From positions 1 to 64,000 of the forward strand of contig NW_020167534.1 of NCBI RefSeq assembly GCF_001641265.1: 64,000 nt of DNA, written 5' to 3'. A program made the translations under genes and the position numbers. The notes under the pieces were generated by a model. That model had not been told where the DNA came from, ran no database searches, and was given only the letters and a program-made list of their open reading frames with translations. Shown here one piece after another: positions 42,481 to 53,365 of this stretch; positions within the stretch are counted from its first letter, which is position 1, and every line of letters starts with the position of its first letter. Source of the DNA: Pseudogymnoascus destructans. Lineage: Eukaryota; Ascomycota; Leotiomycetes; Thelebolales; Thelebolaceae.

Positions 42481-43422
42481 TGTAATGGTGGGTGCACCAG
42501 ATGTGAGAATCTAGCCACCCAAGGAAGGGATGATTTTACTAAGACAACACACTGTCTTAGGAAACAGAGCCAAAGGGTCGTAGCTTAGACTATTCCACAA
42601 CGCAGCAATCAGGTGTGTGATGTAGTGAAGTGGTTCAGACAAGTTGCAACAAATGTTGAGTCTGGGAACTCAGGGGTAAGTCAGAGGTTAACACCTCACT
42701 GACTTTTCAGAAACAAGGAGTAACAAGATGAATGCTTGGAAGCTTGGAAAAGACGTGGAAGTATGTGATAGTCGATTTACTGTATTGTCTGCTTGCCCTT
42801 TCTTAAGGAAAGGGCAATCCTATTTCTGCTAAAGGAATGTAGTTCTCTCATTTTCCAAGACTTTCCATGACTTACCAGGCTTGGTAACTGTAGTCGATGT
42901 AAGAGAATCCCATAGAACCATCTCTTAGGTTCGTAGCCTATAGGAAGTAAAAGGAGGTCCAAGGTCAGAGTACCCCTATAGACAAATTGTGTCATAGACA
43001 AATTATGTCATAGACAAATTATGTCATAGACAAATTATGTCATAACTTAACCAATCTTGTGGGTAACTAAAGAGCGATGACATGTAATGAATCATAGAGG
43101 TTCGTAGGAGCTTTTAGAGCTATCGTTCATGCTCCTAGGCCTCTAGTTGGTAGAGATATGTCATGTGGTAGTATGAGTGATGTCATGTAATGAATCATAG
43201 AGGGTTGTAGAGATATGCTATGTGGTAATATCGTCCCAGTAACTAAGGAGCGATGACGTGTAATGAATCATAGATGGTTGTAGCAATCGTTGAGTAGTAT
43301 TGCTCTTGTTGTTGGTGTGATAAGCCAAAATATGTATAGTGACTTGTAGGTTTGAGGAGGAGATTTCCAAGTTTGCTCTTGAGTTTGATAGCAAACTGAG
43401 TGCAACGAATGTCAGTATGACA
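42481..43422 (-). repeat. 3' LTR of family B element
   Basis: 942 bp; on the element strand it starts TGTCATACTGACATTCG and ends CACCCACCATTACA. A 16-bp unit TAGACAAATTATGTCA is repeated four times at 42979-43042, where other copies have one or two. Confidence 0.9.
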
Positions 43423-43433
43423 TGATACCCCTC

Positions 43434-44272
43434 TTAAGGACGTTTGTTAGCTGTGTGCTTGCCCTTTAGCCAGGTGGCTTTCTTAGAAAGAAATTCTAGA
43501 ATCAGCTTGGATGCATTTTTTAGATTTCTCTTAGGTTCCCAAGTGTTGTCACTTGTAGGATAGCCTTTCCACTTAACGAGGAAGTAGTCCTGACCTCTAA
43601 GTGTCTTTTTGTCAAGGATAGACTCTACTTCATATTCTGGTTGATCCAAAATCAGAACAGGAGGTGGAGGAGACTGAAGTGGTCTTAAGGAACTTTCTTG
43701 TGCCTTAGACAAGAGAGATGCATGGAAGACATTATGGATAGTCCAAGTAGGTGGTAATGCAAGCTCGAAAGCATTCTTGCCAATAGTCCTTGTGATCTTA
43801 AAGGGTCCAAGTCTTTTAGTATCAAGTTTGTCTGATGGTCTAGTAGTTGTGATATGTCTTCTAGACAAAAAGTCTTGATCACCAACTTTGAATTGTGGTG
43901 CAACCACCCCCCTGTTAAAGGCCTGAGCCTGCTCGTCTTGTGCATGCTGTATTTGGACCTTGAGATAGTCCTGGAGGCCCTTAAGGTAGATGGTTCTTTC
44001 AGTAGCAGAAGGGTTTTTGAGATTTTCAGGACAATTAAGTTCTGCCACTTCAAACCTAGGGTGATAACCATAGTTTGCATATAAAGGTGTCTCTTTTGTG
44101 GTGTTAGAGACCGTGTTGTTGTAAGCAAATTCTGCAAGATGGAGAAGATCTGCCCAGTTGTCTTGAGCATAGTTTGTATAAATTCTTAGATATTGTTCAA
44201 GTACAGAGTTGACTCTCTCTGTCTGGCCATCTGTTTGAGGGTGATAAGCTGTAGAAAAGCGTTGTTCCATGT
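43434..44272 (-). pseudogene. integrase C-terminal half and chromodomain of family B element
   Basis: Begins just past the frameshift with MEQRFSTAYHPQTDGQTERV, continues through the integrase C-terminal region (DNWADLLHLAEFAYNN, PHRPSDKLDTKRLGPFKITR-like block) and ends in a chromodomain (YEVESILDKKTLRGQDYFLV, WKGYPTSDNTWEP). It belongs to the same polyprotein as 44273-48226. Only a one-base deletion in an A/T-rich run at about 44275-44300 separates them. Confidence 0.9.
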
Positions 44273-47200
44273 TTAAGAGTTTAGAGAACTCCTTAAAAAG
44301 TTTGAAGTGAAAACTGCTCCCCTATCTGAGATCCAGTTTCCAGGAATTCCATGATATTTAAAGACCACCTTGAGGAATAGCCACGCAAGTTCAGAAGCTG
44401 TGATAGTCTCATTGCAAGGCTCAAAGTGTGCCATTTTTGTGAGCCTTTCTACCACCACAAGGATAGAGTCATAAGGGGTAGCACCCCCTTTTGGGATAGA
44501 AGGAGGCAACTTGACTATAAAGTCAATGGATATGGAGTCCCATGGGCGTTCTGGTATAGGTAGAGGCTGCAAGAGGCCATAGGGCTTTTGCCGTGTAGGT
44601 TTGTTCAAGTTGCAAGTAGTGCAAGAAGATATATAGTCTTGAAGAGTAGTCCTTAGACTAGGCCAGTAGAACTTTCTTGTTAGAAGTTCATAAGTTTTTG
44701 CAAAGCCAAAGTGCCCTGCAGCTGGAGCATCATGGAACTGCTGTAGGAGGTGTAGCTGTAATCGTTTATCCCTTGGGACATAGATATAGCTCTTGAATAA
44801 GAGAAGTCCTTGCTGATTTTTTGAGAAATTTTGTAGTCCAACTTTCTCAAGAGAGGAGCCTTTCTTCTGGAGGTATTCCAAAGTTCTTTTGGCAAAGGGA
44901 TCGTGGTTGTAAGCATCTTTGAATGCTTTAAGAAGTGTTGCTGAGGGTGTATAGTCTTTAAAGGTCTCTGGTTTCTGAGAAGAGGTAATGGGGGCAACTT
45001 GGTTTTGAGGGGATAAGTTTCCCTCTAAGTCCTCTGTAGTGCGAGGGTTGCTTAAAGATGCTGCTATAAGCTTTGTAGAGTCTAGCAGGGCCTTTGTATT
45101 GCTTGTTTTAGCAGAATCTTGGTAGTCATGTCTTCTTGAGAGGAGATCTGCTCTTTGATTCTTGGCCCCTGAGACATGTTTTATAACAAAGTCAAAACCT
45201 CCTAGTTGTTCAGACCACCTTGCTTGTTTTCGATTGAGCTGTTTAGTGGTTGTAAAGGTCAAGAGATTTGAATGGTCACTGTAAATAGTGATAGGATAGT
45301 TTGTCCCTTCAAGGTAGCATCTCCAATGCTTTAGAGAACATACTATGGCAAGCAGTTCCTTGTCTGTAATGGGATAGTTTTGTTCGGCTGCTGATAGCTT
45401 TCTTGAGTAAAATGCCACAGGCTGTAGCTCTTCTTGTTTGTCTTTTGGAGCTTGGTATAAGATTCCAGAAATGGCAAAATCTGAGGCATCTGTCTCAAGA
45501 GTGGCAGGTTTCAAGGGGTTAAAGTGTAGTAACATTTTCCCTTCTTTGAATTCTCCTTTAAGAGCATCGAAAGCATCTTGCTGTGTCTTATCCCAGTGAT
45601 ACAAAGTGTCCTTGTGAAGTAATTGAGTAAGGGGTAAAGCCAAGGATGTATATCTTGGTATAAACCTCCTGTAATAGTTGGCAAACCCAAGGAAAGACTG
45701 AACCTCTTTAATGCTGGAAGGAATAGGCCACGTTTGTACTGCTTTTGTCTTTTCAGGATCCATCTGAATGCCTTCTGTTGAAATTCTATGTCCCAAGAAA
45801 TCAACTTGAGACATATGGAAAAGACATTTCTCAAGTTTGCAAAAGAGTTGTGCTTGAGATAGCTTCTCTAAGACTTGTCTAACATGTAGAACATGCTCTT
45901 GAGTGTCTAAATAGTATATAAGAATGTCGTCTAAGTAGACAACAACAAAGATATCCAAGTAAGGTCTTAGAATATCATTCATGAGAGCTTGGAAAGAAGC
46001 AGGTGCATTGGCAAGCCCAAAAGGCATTACCTGGTATTCAAAATGACCATAGCGTGTTCTGAATGCTGTCTTCCACTCATCATCTTCCTTGATGCGTATC
46101 AGGTTATAAGCTCCCCTGAGATCTAACTTGGTAAAGATCTTTGCTGAAGATAGCCTATCCATGAGCTCAGGGATAAGGGGTAAAGCATATCTGTTTTTAA
46201 CAGTGACTGCATTAAGGCCCCTATAATCAACACAGAGACGCAAGGAGCCATCTTTCTTCTTGACAAAGAGAATAGGAGCTCCTGCTGGTGAGGAAGAAGG
46301 TCTGATAAAGCCAGAACTAAGGTTCTCATCTAGGTATTCTCTGAGAGTTTTCAGCTCTAATTCAGATAGAGAGTAGATAGGGCCGTAGGGAGGCATTGAG
46401 CCTTCTGCGAGTGGTATCTCATGGTCATAAGGCTGGTGCTTTGGCAGAATTGATGCCTTTGCCTTGTCAAAAAGATGTTGGTAGTCTTGGTATGCTAAAG
46501 GCAAAATGACCTCCTGAGATGATTTCTCCAAATCTGAAGTAGCTGCTATCTCCAGGACAGGTTGGAAAGGTTTAACCCATATCAGAGATGATATATCGTC
46601 CATAGTTTGGTCAAAATCCTTGATCTGGGACAAGTCTGAGTCTTGGACCTGAATAGGGGTAACTGAGGCTTGAAGGGTTTTTTCAGTATTGAGCTCCGGA
46701 TTTGAGCTAAACCCAAGCGATAAATGCTTCCAATTGATAGTTGGATCATGCCTTTGAAGCCATGGAAGACCTAGGATGACTGAGTACTTCATTGGTATAA
46801 CATCTAAAGAGATGGTGTCTGAAAATGTTGATTTTCCTAGGGGAATCTCAAGTTTGAGTACTGGGGTGTTGCAGGTAATGGAACCTGAACTGATAGGAGT
46901 TCCATCAATGACTCGGAGCAACTCTGGAGTGCGTTTGGGAATTGTAGGTAACTGGTGTGTCAAGATGAGGTCTTGAGATATAAAGTTGCCTGTTGCCCCT
47001 GAGTCTATCATAGCCCTTGTAGATAACACCTGTTGTTTGAAATGGAGTTGAATAGGGATTAACAGGTGTGTGAAACTCTGAGAAAGCACCATCGACACAT
47101 CTTTGTTGTCTAGGGGAGAAGTTGTAGTCTCAGTTGAAGTTGTGCCTGGTGGGGATTTTTCAAGTTTTTTAGGAATAGCAGCTGTGACTGTGTCTGAGGC

Positions 47201-48226
47201 TGCTATATGTTTTGAATCAGCACTCCCCCGTGCTGAATAGCACTCCTGAATTCTGTGCCCCCCTTTGCCACAGTATAAACAAAGGTTGTTGTCCATTCTG
47301 TGTTTTCTTTCTTGAGGAGTAAGTTTACCCCTTTTCAGTTTTTGAGGGCTTCTTGTAGGCTGAGGTGCTGGATTTGCTGTAGATCTCTTTATAGAGGCGT
47401 CTAAGTCCATAGGTTCAGGTGCTGAGTCCTTAGCAGTTGGTGTAGAGGTGTAATTGTTGAAATTTCTTGTTGGATGCCAGTCTTGGTTCTTCTCCTTTCT
47501 TCTTTCAAAAAGCCTATCATCAAGTCTGACAGCTTTCTCTATAAGCGTTTGAAGTGTTGTAGGGCGTTCTTCTTTGCTGAGTTCATTCTTAATAGAGCTC
47601 TTGAGCCCTTGGTAGTAAGTGAAGACTAAGGCTTCTTCATTCCAAGTCAAGTGAGAAGTGATTCTCCTAAATTCTGTTGTATACTGAGCAGCAGAGGTCT
47701 TTTGACATAGCTTCTGTAGCTCTCTTTCTGCTGTAGCAGTTTCGTTGATGTCTCCAAAGGTCCTGGTAAGTTCCTCTTGAAACTGGTCATAAGAGGTAAT
47801 CAAAGGTGTAGTGGTATTTTGGTTGTTGCCACTAAGTCTTCTAAGATATGGCTCAAAGAAGTTGAATGCAGATCCACGGAGGTAGCTGGCAGCGAAATAT
47901 ATCTTCTGAATGTCTGAGGTGAACTGATGAGGCCTGAGGGTAAAGTAGATGTCCAGTTGCATAAGAAATCCCTTCAACTTCCTCCTGTCTCCATGGTATA
48001 AATCTGGTGTTTGCACTTTAGGAAGTGCACCTGGGGTACCCGACATAGCCAGAGGAGCTGTGGGAAGCTCTGTATGATGTGTCTGAGTTGAGGATTGTGT
48101 TGCTGAAGTGTTGGCTTGAAAGGTGTTTTCCAAATTCTCAAGTTTGTTTGCTATATTTTGTATAAAGGCAAACAGTTGTTGCATCTGCTGTTCAGCAGTA
48201 GTTGTAGGAGCTTGGTCGTCCTCCAT
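44273..48226 (-). CDS. gag-pol of family B chromovirus (1317 aa, ends at a frameshift)
   Basis: A single frame with gag and pol fused. Gag: a helix near residue 15 (MQQLFAFIQNIANKLENLEN), the retrotransposon gag domain (KLKGFLMQLDIYFTLRPHQF, then FRRITSHLTWNEEALVFTYY) and a CCHC knuckle CLYCGKGGHRIQEC. Protease: MIDSGATGNFISQDL. RT: LRLCVDYRGLNAVTVKNRYA and VVYLDDILIYYLD. RNase H: LETDASDFAISGIL and YSDHSNLLTF. Integrase: zinc region to CTTCNLNKPTRQ, then DFIVKLPPS and WISDRGAVFTSNF, after which the frame ends. The start ATG lies about 50 bp inside the 5' LTR. It lacks the separate gag and pol frames of copies 1 and 2. Confidence 0.93.
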   Translation of the reverse strand: MEDDQAPTTTAEQQMQQLFAFIQNIANKLENLENTFQANTSATQSSTQTHHTELPTAPLAMSGTPGALPKVQTPDLYHGDRRKLKGFLMQLDIYFTLRPHQFTSDIQKIYFAASYLRGSAFNFFEPYLRRLSGNNQNTTTPLITSYDQFQEELTRTFGDINETATAERELQKLCQKTSAAQYTTEFRRITSHLTWNEEALVFTYYQGLKSSIKNELSKEERPTTLQTLIEKAVRLDDRLFERRKEKNQDWHPTRNFNNYTSTPTAKDSAPEPMDLDASIKRSTANPAPQPTRSPQKLKRGKLTPQERKHRMDNNLCLYCGKGGHRIQECYSARGSADSKHIAASDTVTAAIPKKLEKSPPGTTSTETTTSPLDNKDVSMVLSQSFTHLLIPIQLHFKQQVLSTRAMIDSGATGNFISQDLILTHQLPTIPKRTPELLRVIDGTPISSGSITCNTPVLKLEIPLGKSTFSDTISLDVIPMKYSVILGLPWLQRHDPTINWKHLSLGFSSNPELNTEKTLQASVTPIQVQDSDLSQIKDFDQTMDDISSLIWVKPFQPVLEIAATSDLEKSSQEVILPLAYQDYQHLFDKAKASILPKHQPYDHEIPLAEGSMPPYGPIYSLSELELKTLREYLDENLSSGFIRPSSSPAGAPILFVKKKDGSLRLCVDYRGLNAVTVKNRYALPLIPELMDRLSSAKIFTKLDLRGAYNLIRIKEDDEWKTAFRTRYGHFEYQVMPFGLANAPASFQALMNDILRPYLDIFVVVYLDDILIYYLDTQEHVLHVRQVLEKLSQAQLFCKLEKCLFHMSQVDFLGHRISTEGIQMDPEKTKAVQTWPIPSSIKEVQSFLGFANYYRRFIPRYTSLALPLTQLLHKDTLYHWDKTQQDAFDALKGEFKEGKMLLHFNPLKPATLETDASDFAISGILYQAPKDKQEELQPVAFYSRKLSAAEQNYPITDKELLAIVCSLKHWRCYLEGTNYPITIYSDHSNLLTFTTTKQLNRKQARWSEQLGGFDFVIKHVSGAKNQRADLLSRRHDYQDSAKTSNTKALLDSTKLIAASLSNPRTTEDLEGNLSPQNQVAPITSSQKPETFKDYTPSATLLKAFKDAYNHDPFAKRTLEYLQKKGSSLEKVGLQNFSKNQQGLLLFKSYIYVPRDKRLQLHLLQQFHDAPAAGHFGFAKTYELLTRKFYWPSLRTTLQDYISSCTTCNLNKPTRQKPYGLLQPLPIPERPWDSISIDFIVKLPPSIPKGGATPYDSILVVVERLTKMAHFEPCNETITASELAWLFLKVVFKYHGIPGNWISDRGAVFTSNFLRSSLNS

Positions 48227-48278
48227 TGTAGTATCGAAGTGCTGCTATAGAAATAGTTGAAGCTTGAAGCAGACAAGG

Positions 48279-49214
48279 TGTAATGGTGGGTGCACCAGAT
48301 GTGAGAATCTAGCCACCCAGGGGAGGGATGAATTTACGAAGACAACACACTGTCTTAGAAAACAGAGCCAAAGGGTCGTAGCTTAGACTATTCCACAACG
48401 CAGCAATCAGGTGTGTGATGTAGTGAAGTGGTTCAGACAAGTTGCAACAAATGTTGAGTCTGGGAACTCAGGGGTAAGTCAGAGGTTAACACCTCACTGA
48501 CTTTTCAGAAACAAGAAGTAACAAGATGAATGCTTGGAAGCTTGTAAAAGACGTGGAAGTATGTGATAGTCGATTTACTGTATTGTCTGCTTGCCCTTTC
48601 TTAAGGAAAGGGCAATCCTATTTATGCCAAAGGAGTGTAGTTCTCTCATTTTCGATGACTTTCCATGACTAACCAGGCTTGGTAAATGTATTAGAAATCA
48701 AGTGCGACCCACAACTAGCTTGCTAATCATGTAGTGAACGTAAGAGAATCCCATAGAACCATCTCTTGGGTTCCTAGCCTATAGGAAGTGAAAAGGAGGT
48801 CCAAGGTCAGAGTACCTATAGATAAATTATGTCATAACTTAACCAATCTTGTGGGTAACTAAGGAGCGATGACGTGTAATGAATCATAGAGGGTTGTAGA
48901 AGCTTCTAGAGCTATCGTTCATGTTCCTAGGCCTCTAGTTGGTAGAGATATGCCATGTGGTAGTATTGGCCCACCCCCTTAAGGAGGAGATTTTCTTAAT
49001 AACTTGTTCAATGAGTGTCCAAATGATATGCCGTGATGTATGTAGCATAAACAGATGTAGTAGAAGAGTTTGCAGCAATCGTTGAGTAGTCTTGCTTCTG
49101 TTGTTGGTGTGATAAGCCAAGATATGTATGGTGACTTGTAGGTTTGAGGAGGAGATTTCTAAGTTTGCTCTTGAGTTTGATAGCAAACTGAGTGCAACGA
49201 ATGTCAGTATGACA
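48279..49214 (-). repeat. 5' LTR of family B element
   Basis: 936 bp, same ends as the 3' LTR. It differs from it in many substitutions and includes a segment (AAATCAAGTGCGACCCACAA near 48690) absent from 42481-43422 but present in the solo LTR at 6290-7226. Confidence 0.9.
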
Positions 49215-49705
49215 ACTCTGACCTTGGACCTCCTTTTACTTCCTATAGGCTACGAACCTAAGAGATGGTTCTATGGGATTCTCTTACGTCGACTACAGTT
49301 ACCAAGCCTGGTAAGTCATGGAAAGTCTTGGAAAATGAGAGAACTACATTCCTTTAGCATAAATAGGATTGCCCTTTCCTTAAGAAAGGGCAAGCAGACA
49401 ATACAGTAAATCGACTATCACATACTTCCACGTCTTTTCCAAGCTTCCAAGCATTCATCTTGTTACTCCTTGTTTCTGAAAAGTCAGTGAGGTGTTAACC
49501 TCTGACTTACCCCTGAGTTCCCAGACTCAACATTTGTTGCAACTTGTCTGAACCACTTCACTACATCACACACCTGATTGCTGCGTTGTGGAATAGTCTA
49601 AGCTACGACCCTTTGGCTCTGTTTCCTAAGACAGTGTGTTGTCTTAGTAAAATCATCCCTTCCTTGGGTGGCTAGATTCTCACATCTGGTGCACCCATCA
49701 TTACA
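49215..49705 (+). repeat. partial family B LTR in opposite orientation
   Basis: From ACTCTGACCTTGGACC to CACCCATCATTACA it matches the 3' half of the LTR on the + strand. It abuts the 5' LTR of the full element, forming an inverted LTR junction at 49214/49215, and ends inside a pogo transposase gene. Confidence 0.85.
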
Positions 49706-50589
49706 CCTTGCAGTATTTGTCAAATTCAGCGTTGATGTGACTCTCATGGCCATCTAGCACTAGCATCTGCCAAGCACCCTTTTGACGGGCCCTCGTATAC
49801 TGATCAAAGTGCTTAAGCCATTCGAGGCTTGTATCATGGTCAGTCCAACCATTTTGGGTCATTTTGATGACCCAATTGGCTGGAATGTGGCTGCCGGAGT
49901 ACCAGGCAGCGAGGTGGAATCGGCCTGCAACGCAGAGGAAAGGCGGCACTACATGGCCATCCGCGGCCATCCGCCGCAACGCTGCAAATGGCCGTAGCCC
50001 ATTCTCGATTGCCAGGCTGAATAGCCTTAGGCCTACCAATTCGTTCCAAACGTGTAACGACCATTTGCGCGCGTATCATACCCATCATAAAGCCGGTCTC
50101 ATCGAAGTTATAGAAATCGCAGTCTTGGATGCCGTACTTTGAGCGCATATTAGCGACTAGACAGAACCACGCGTTTAACACGTCAGGATCTTCTTGTAAG
50201 CCCCTCTGGTAGTCGTAGGCGCGAGAGAAACAAGTACGGAGCTCTGGTCGTCATGTAATGAAGCGGTCGGTCCAGTTCTTCCCAACGCGTAGCTTTGCGC
50301 GCTTACCTAGTAGAAGATCGGCCATATCTTGCACGTCGGCCCTCCGGGGTGAAAACCTTCTCAAATCCAGCTGTAGTACATATTGAACAATCGCCTCCTC
50401 TTCGCTTGAGGTCAGGGTTGGCTTGCCACTAGTCTTGTCAGCTTTGGGAGCTTTTCCAGCCATCCTGTCACTAAGCGTGCTTCTAGGGACGTCGAACTGC
50501 TTTGCAGCGCATCGGATGGTCAATCGCGGTGTTGTTTGAATCGCTTCAATCGCGAGGATAATTCGGGACTCAAGGGCAAGGACCTGCAT
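49706..50589 (-). pseudogene. pogo/Tan1-type transposase, 3'-truncated
   Basis: The N-terminal HTH (LTIRCAAKQFDVPRSTLSDR) and CENP-B-type region (DMADLLLGKRAKLRVGKNWT) are at 50589-50254. A TGA closes the frame where an Arg is expected (RFIT then RPELRTCFSRAYDYQRG). DDE region: YNFDETGFMMGMI, IQPGNREWATAI, IPANWVIKMTQNGWTDHDTS and MLVLDGHESHINAEFDKYC. A tandem 10-bp duplication (GCGGATGGCC twice at about 49965-49984) shifts the frame. The 3' end is cut at 49705 by a family B LTR. The gene is dead but the damage is slight, so the element moved not long ago. Confidence 0.87.
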
Positions 50590-50639
50590 TGTTGTTGCAG
50601 GAGAAAACGCGCTTTGAAGTTGGGGGGTGGTGGCTGGGA

Positions 50640-50807
50640 AAAGTGTCCGACATAGATCGGTTGGTAGGGACCCCGTCGGAGTGTCTTACGGTTGACATTG
50701 AATTTATTTGCAACCTAAGCAATTGTATATGTACTTGGTTGTTTTAAGAAGAACTGTTGGGCCTCATTAAGGCGAGCAGTCCTGCTAGGATCGTTATTTT
50801 GAGGCAT
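50640..50807 (-). pseudogene. HTH N-terminal fragment of a second pogo-like transposase
   Basis: ATG at 50807 opens PSRTARLNEAQQFFLKQPST followed by YTIA, a TAG, and VANKFNVNRKTLRRG. This is a Psq-type HTH (repeat of A-x2-F-x-V-x-R-x-T-L-x-R). The TAG probably replaced CAG (Gln). It merges into sequence upstream of the other pogo gene. Confidence 0.5.
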
Positions 50808-51391
50808 TCTAGATACTACGTTATGAAGAATAAATACTATTATTTTCTCTATATACCAAAGTAGCGGTGTACTGTTGTCGCCACCTACGAGCGAAGCGAG
50901 TGGGTGGAACACCGAGTATGTACTCTTTTTTACGCGTCAAAGTGTCATAGCGTAACAAATAAATCCGACAAAATAAAGCTTAAAAACGATTGAAGGATTG
51001 GAGGATCGTACTTTCACATAAATCTACTCCGTTAATATAATTCTTGACTTCAAAGATCAACAGACTGCCTTGAATTTCTCAGAGACACTTGTCTCCGTGA
51101 AAGCACGTGGGGTTGTTAATTACGAGTAGATGGAGTACATTGGTGGGATCCAGCGCTGTTCCAATGTGTTGGCAGTGCCAAGTTCTCCAAACCGCGGGTG
51201 AACATTTAGCACCATAACGACTCCACAAAAGCTCATATTGCTCAGCCACAATACCCTTTTTCCATTACCCCTTACTAGAACCTCATTCTGGCATTGAATC
51301 GGTGTTTACGTGAACATGAAGAGCTTCTCCTAAGGTATTAGTATTACTCGCATCGGCAGGCGCAACCGCAATACCCGCGACCCAAGAGACG
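50808..51391. other. intergenic between pogo remnants and AAA gene
   Basis: About 580 bases. A short imperfect hairpin CCACCTACGAGC/GAGTGGGTGG at 50881-50907 could be a transposon end. Otherwise nothing seen. Confidence 0.4.
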
Positions 51392-53365
51392 ATGAACCCG
51401 GCTCCGTGGTGTTGGCGATCTATCAATCGCCAGACACCTTGCCTCTTACGGACCGGACGCCTAGGAGTACAGCGCCGTCTACCACAACTTGTTCTTGCTC
51501 CTGTATATACTCAGAGGAGATGGGAAACATCGAGTGGCCTCGGCGATAGCAATTCGGCTACAGAAGGTAGGATCCGCTTTCATTCATTCACTGCCGAGAT
51601 GGCCAAGCTTCCTGGGGTAAACATAAGAGCCCGTGTATTGCATGTGTACTTAAATCACGAGAATTGGATATGAAAACCTTTGCTATACTGAATGCAGTGG
51701 CTCAATTGATGGTTTCGAGGCCTCAATTATCTAGAATGCTAACTTAATTAAGGAACCAAGCAACTTCATGACGCTCGTAGAGGCCCATCCAAACATGGAC
51801 GGCGCCCACGACATGAGGACGATGAAGGCCCCCAATCGCTACTCTCTAAAATGATAGAAGCTGCCGCAACTGCGTTTGCAAGTATAGTCGTTCTTGGAGC
51901 CGGCTTTGCATTTGGAGGCTTCTGCTATCACAAGTTCTACAAATGGCACGTGCTGCGCAAGATGCGCAAGGCCTTCGAGCCGGGAGACCCAGCCCTGGTC
52001 CTGGCCGCTATGGGGAAGCAGATCCCCGAAGCGGAACCCCCAACCACGCAAGAGGAGCAGGAAAAGAGCGACAATGAGAATCATTGGATTCGTAGAGATG
52101 AGCAGGATAAGATCGATGCGATAATAAACGGAACCGAGAAAGGCCATTATCACCTCCTCATCGGCGAGAAGGGCACTGGGAAGACATCAATGCTACTTGA
52201 TGCCATGCAAAAGATTGATGGGGAGGGTATTGCCATGCTCGACGCACATGGTGATCTCGAAATCTTCCGGATACGGCTTGGTAAGGCGCTTAACTTTGAA
52301 TTCCACGAAGACTACATCGGATCCTACTTCTCGGAAAGGGGACCGCGAGAAAGTACAGCATTGCTAGATATTGAGCGCGCCTTTAACAAGCTGGATAAAG
52401 TTGCTCTGGACCGACGGATGAAAGTTGGCCGGCCAATCGTTCTTATCATCAACTCTATGCACCTTCTCAAGCATGACGCTGATGGGATGAACCTGCTTGA
52501 ACTCCTACAACAGAGGGCAGAGCAATGGGCAGCTAGTAATCTTATCACCGTTATCTTCAACAGCGATGACTACTGGGTGTACGAGCGTCTCAAGCAGCTA
52601 GCCACACGCATGGAAGTGTCGACAGTCGGCGACCTCCCCAAGGACAAAGCCCTCAATGCCATCCGAATGTACCGCTCCAAGTACTTCTACGAAGACCCGG
52701 ACGAGTCCATCCTCTCGCAAGTCTACGAAAAAATCGGCGGGCGCCTAACCTTCCTCAACAAAGTCGCCAAATCCGCCAACATGCTCAAGACCTGCGACGA
52801 AATCTCCGCCGTCGAAAAACAATGGTTCCTCAACCAATGCGGCCTCCTCGGCATGGAAATGGACGACGACGTCATGGACCAACAAAAATACGCCTCCGCA
52901 GCCATGGTCCTAGCCCAGGCCCTCGTCGACCAAGAATCCGACTCCGAGGGCCCTATCTACGACCCCGAGCACGGCCACAACCTGCCCGCGCTCCCGCTCC
53001 ACAAGGCGCGCCAGGTCATGACGCGCGCGGATTTCATTAGGGAGTATGACCATATCAACGTCTTCACCATAACGTCGAGCGCGATGGTGCGCGCGGACTC
53101 GGTGCCCATGCAGCGCGCGTTTAGGGAAATTTGCGCCGAGCCGGGGTTCAGGGACTACCTCGATGCGACGCTCCAGCGGATTAATGATATTGAGAGTCTG
53201 GGTCGTACTAGGGAGCTGGTGGCGAAGGATTTGGTGTTGGGGGGGAAGTATGTTATTAGCCAGGAGAAGGGGGGGTTTGGGAAGGTGATTCAGTTGGTGA
53301 TGCCGCCGGAGGAGGATGATGAGGAAGATAAGGAGGAGGGAAATGGGGGGAAGAATGATAGTTGA
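51392..53365 (+). CDS. AAA+ ATPase, probable mitochondrial membrane protein
   Basis: Exons are 51392..51566 and 51753..53365 (intron 186 nt, GTAGGA..GCTAAC..TTAAG), giving 595 residues. Exon 1 is Arg-rich and looks like a mitochondrial presequence (LGVQRRLPQLVLAPVYTQRR). The second exon continues KHGRRPRHEDDEGPQSLLSK, then a membrane helix at about 100-120 (AFASIVVLGAGFAFGGFCYH). The ATPase domain has Walker A GEKGTGKTS, a likely Walker B (PIVLIINSMHLL) and a sensor-like VIFNSDDYW. The tail is winged-helix-like. A widespread but little-studied fungal family shares this layout, as I remember it. The ATG at 51851 would drop the presequence, so the spliced start is preferred. The acidic Gly-rich C-terminus is poorly conserved in appearance. 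Confidence 0.85.

Larger units (their letters stand above)
42481..49214 (-). mobile_element. Ty3/gypsy chromovirus of the long-LTR family B
   Basis: LTRs of about 940 bp bound a gag-pol region on the minus strand. The internal part is one open frame from 48226 to 44273 and, after a one-base frame change, continues 44270-43434. The primer tract next to the 3' LTR reads AAGAGGGGTATCA. The LTRs differ at many sites, so the insertion is older than gypsy copies 1 and 2. No target duplication: the left flank is CCCGC inside a Tc1 transposase and the right flank ACTCT inside a partial LTR of the same family. Confidence 0.93.
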
